A stretch of 64,000 bases of DNA, from NCBI GenBank assembly GCA_019022495.1, contig JAFEKR010000003.1, positions 4,278,001 to 4,342,000 on the forward strand, in the 5' to 3' direction. Below, one piece after another: positions 62,157-64,000 of the stretch. This DNA is from Epichloe hybrida (Eukaryota > Ascomycota > Sordariomycetes > Hypocreales > Clavicipitaceae). The notes under the pieces are model-generated. The model saw nothing but the letters and a program-made list of their open reading frames with translations, searched no databases and was not told the origin of the DNA. Made by a program: the position numbers and the translations under genes. Numbering within the stretch: the stretch's first letter is position 1; every line of letters starts with the position of its first letter.

Positions 62157-64000
62157 GTGCTTTGAGGGCCGGAACATTTTAAAATTCCAAGGTTGGTGGT
62201 TGGTGGCGGGAGGACTTGGAGATTGAGGCGGGTTTTGTTGGAAACTGAGTGACTGAGTGGCGGCTTTTCACAACATCTTCTTTTGAGTCGAGAACCGGAC
62301 TGCGAATTTTTCATGGACAAGATGGGCTGTTTTACGTTTCTCCAAGGGGAAAGCGCGGCGGTATCATGTGGGACAATCAGACGTCGCTTTGTGTTGCACT
62401 TCTCTCTCGATCAACTCACGCCTTGGGCTCCCTGTGTCATTATTGTAACCACGTGTGCTGTGATGTCGGTCCCGCGTCCAACCTCTCGGCATGTGAGGCC
62501 GACGGGGTCGCTTCTGTCGTCGATGAGCATCTCGGGAGCAAGGTAACGTTCCGGGGCGCCGAGGTCCGGGGGGAGTGGGGGGAGGCTACCGGACCAATGC
62601 CGCTTACATGCATGGAGTTTTGACTTTTTCGTATGGCCAGCGCGAGTCAAAAGGAGGTAGGGTGGGTAAGGTATGGCAAGGTGAAGGCATTGGAACGGTG
62701 GACTTGGTACTGGTTCGCGTCATGCCGAGAAATGACGGAGGCTACGCCGGAACGAAGACGGAGTTCCTGAGTCAAATCAGATGTGCCCGGAACACGGTGG
62801 GGCTCCGGCGCTCCGGCGAGAGACCTCCTGGGGAAGCCGTACTATGGCACGTTTTGTGCCGGACGCGACGCTTAGGCCGTCATACAGGATGATGTGCATG
62901 TATCCTGGCCCGTCCGCACAATCCCCTGGGCAGGTGCTGCCCCTCAAGAAGCAGGACGTGGCTGATCTCGATCAAACAGTCACCAACGCGCGCTCTTCCT
63001 GGCGTCGGGCTTGCACGAAACTGTTGTGCATATTCAAGGCGTCATGTGGTTGCCATTCGATCCAAGTCCAAGTCGTCGATCAAAGTGGATCGTCGCGGGC
63101 GAGCAAACGAACCAACCAGATCTGCCCAGACCTGACAGCTGTGTGCCGGCCGCCAAACACCCTGGCTGGAGTCGATCCCACCTTTTTGACTCCTGAACCA
63201 GTCCTTTTTGCTTCGCCTCGCCGCATCCGACTCCCTCAGACCCAAAGACTTCTGAAACTCTGCAACACGCCAGTTGTCGCAACAATGGCCCATGGCGTGC
63301 ATTCCAGCCATTCAACACTTGAGCACCAATCCGGACGGCTCGACTCCTGCTAGTGTGAATTTGCACTACGTGTCCTCGTCTCACATCGGCGGGGCTCGAC
63401 ACGAATCGCGCCCACGTACCGACGTACTCCGCATGCAGCGTCTCCTGAATTAACAAGTTTCCGGACGCTTGTCACACATTCGTCAGCTGCCTTGGTTCCG
63501 CGATTTAGCCAACGAACCCGATGAAGCAGTGACCCGAAAAAAGAAAGGATTCAGAACGAAAAAGGCAAAACTCGACAACACGTTGTCGCGTGCCCAATGC
63601 CGCATGCCGCATGCCGCATGCAAAGTACAGTTATTGCCTTGCTGTCGCAGCTTTGACCCTCATTCGTCTTGGGCGCTTTGGGGGGCTTTGGATGCTCTTC
63701 TTTTCCCGTCGGATGCCGCAGTAGTCGTGTGATTCCATCTAGCTCTTTCGTCTGTTCCCATCAGTTTCTCGCAACGAAACCACTCCGAGAGTTCTCATCC
63801 TTGTCTTGGCCATGGCCTTGGTGCAAACACTCCATTTCTCTCGTTTCCGCTAGTTGGTCCGCCCGCGTAACTTTGGTCATCGCATCGTCACGGGAGCGGG
63901 ACGAACTGTTAAAAAGGGCATCTGGGCATCGAATCTTGTTCGTTCTCATCTTTCTCACCCACGTGGTTTGCGTGCAAGTGCTACGTACAGTGACGCTGAG
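62157..64000. other. Gene-free right end of the window
   Basis: About 1.8 kb with no supported gene. The longest plus frame (62781-63353) lacks any domain or codon character. A CATGCCGCATGC cluster with tandem GCATGCC units lies near 63600. The final bases may be the promoter of a gene beyond the window. Confidence 0.4.

Noticed and set aside
62781..63353. 190-codon frame at the right end
   Set aside because: No signal, domain or codon pattern; likely fortuitous.
1..64000. CRISPR array, bacterial operons or prophage
   Set aside because: The window is plainly eukaryotic; no spaced direct repeats or bacterial-type gene strings are present.

Overview
The window is nuclear DNA of a filamentous ascomycete, most likely a sordariomycete of the Hypocreales type. 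The evidence is short spliceosomal introns (mostly 57-140 bp, with GT..AG ends and CTRAC-type branch points), tRNA genes with introns just 3' of the anticodon, dense genes on both strands without operons, a Som1/Flo8 regulator, a Ste2 pheromone receptor, a WSC sensor and secreted plant-cell-wall hydrolases. About half the genes are conserved single-copy housekeeping genes. Species assignment is not possible from what I can see.

Layout. 1-5.3 kb is an accessory stretch: a MITE-like inverted-repeat element (475-951), a small secreted Cys-rich protein, gene relics and two tRNA-Ser(GCT) copies. 5.3-11.6 kb holds a di-iron fatty-acid/sterol hydroxylase family protein, a WSC wall sensor and a GH105 unsaturated rhamnogalacturonyl hydrolase. 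12.0-17.2 kb holds an HMCES/SRAP DNA-protein crosslink sensor, a conserved unknown, a histidine-phosphatase family gene with an AT-AG intron, then two fold-back elements. 17.2-34 kb is a housekeeping block: Guf1/LepA, a MIT-domain protein, CTNNBL1, VMA10, PET117 and RPB2. 34-45.4 kb holds an MFS transporter, tRNA-Asp, a GH45 endoglucanase, indoleamine dioxygenase (BNA2), the ESCRT-I subunit Vps23 and a Ste2-type receptor. 45.7-52.3 kb holds an unknown disordered protein, a Tom6-like protein, a conserved unknown, a GNAT and two tRNA-Ser genes. 52.3-54.2 kb is gene-poor with another inverted-repeat element. 55-61 kb holds Som1/Flo8, TRAPP Bet3 and the U5 snRNP WD40 protein. 61.1-64 kb has at most one small Cys-rich ORF.

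How the genes relate. There is no convincing biosynthetic cluster or defence system. Physically linked logic is limited to divergent pairs sharing promoters: VMA10/PET117, BET3/SNRNP40, HMCES/unknown, MIT/CTNNBL1, RPB2/MFS, IDO/VPS23 and TOM6/unknown. Secreted and surface functions (Cys-rich protein, WSC, GH105, GH45, Ste2) are scattered between them.

The most interesting sequence-level observations concern gene structure: an apparent AT-AG intron, a GC-AG intron, a coding exon consisting only of ATG, a 9-nt microexon, a catalytic Cys2 start hidden behind an early intron, and several fold-back elements. Exon boundaries were worked out by eye from frame, GT/AG signals and family conservation; none has been confirmed by transcripts.
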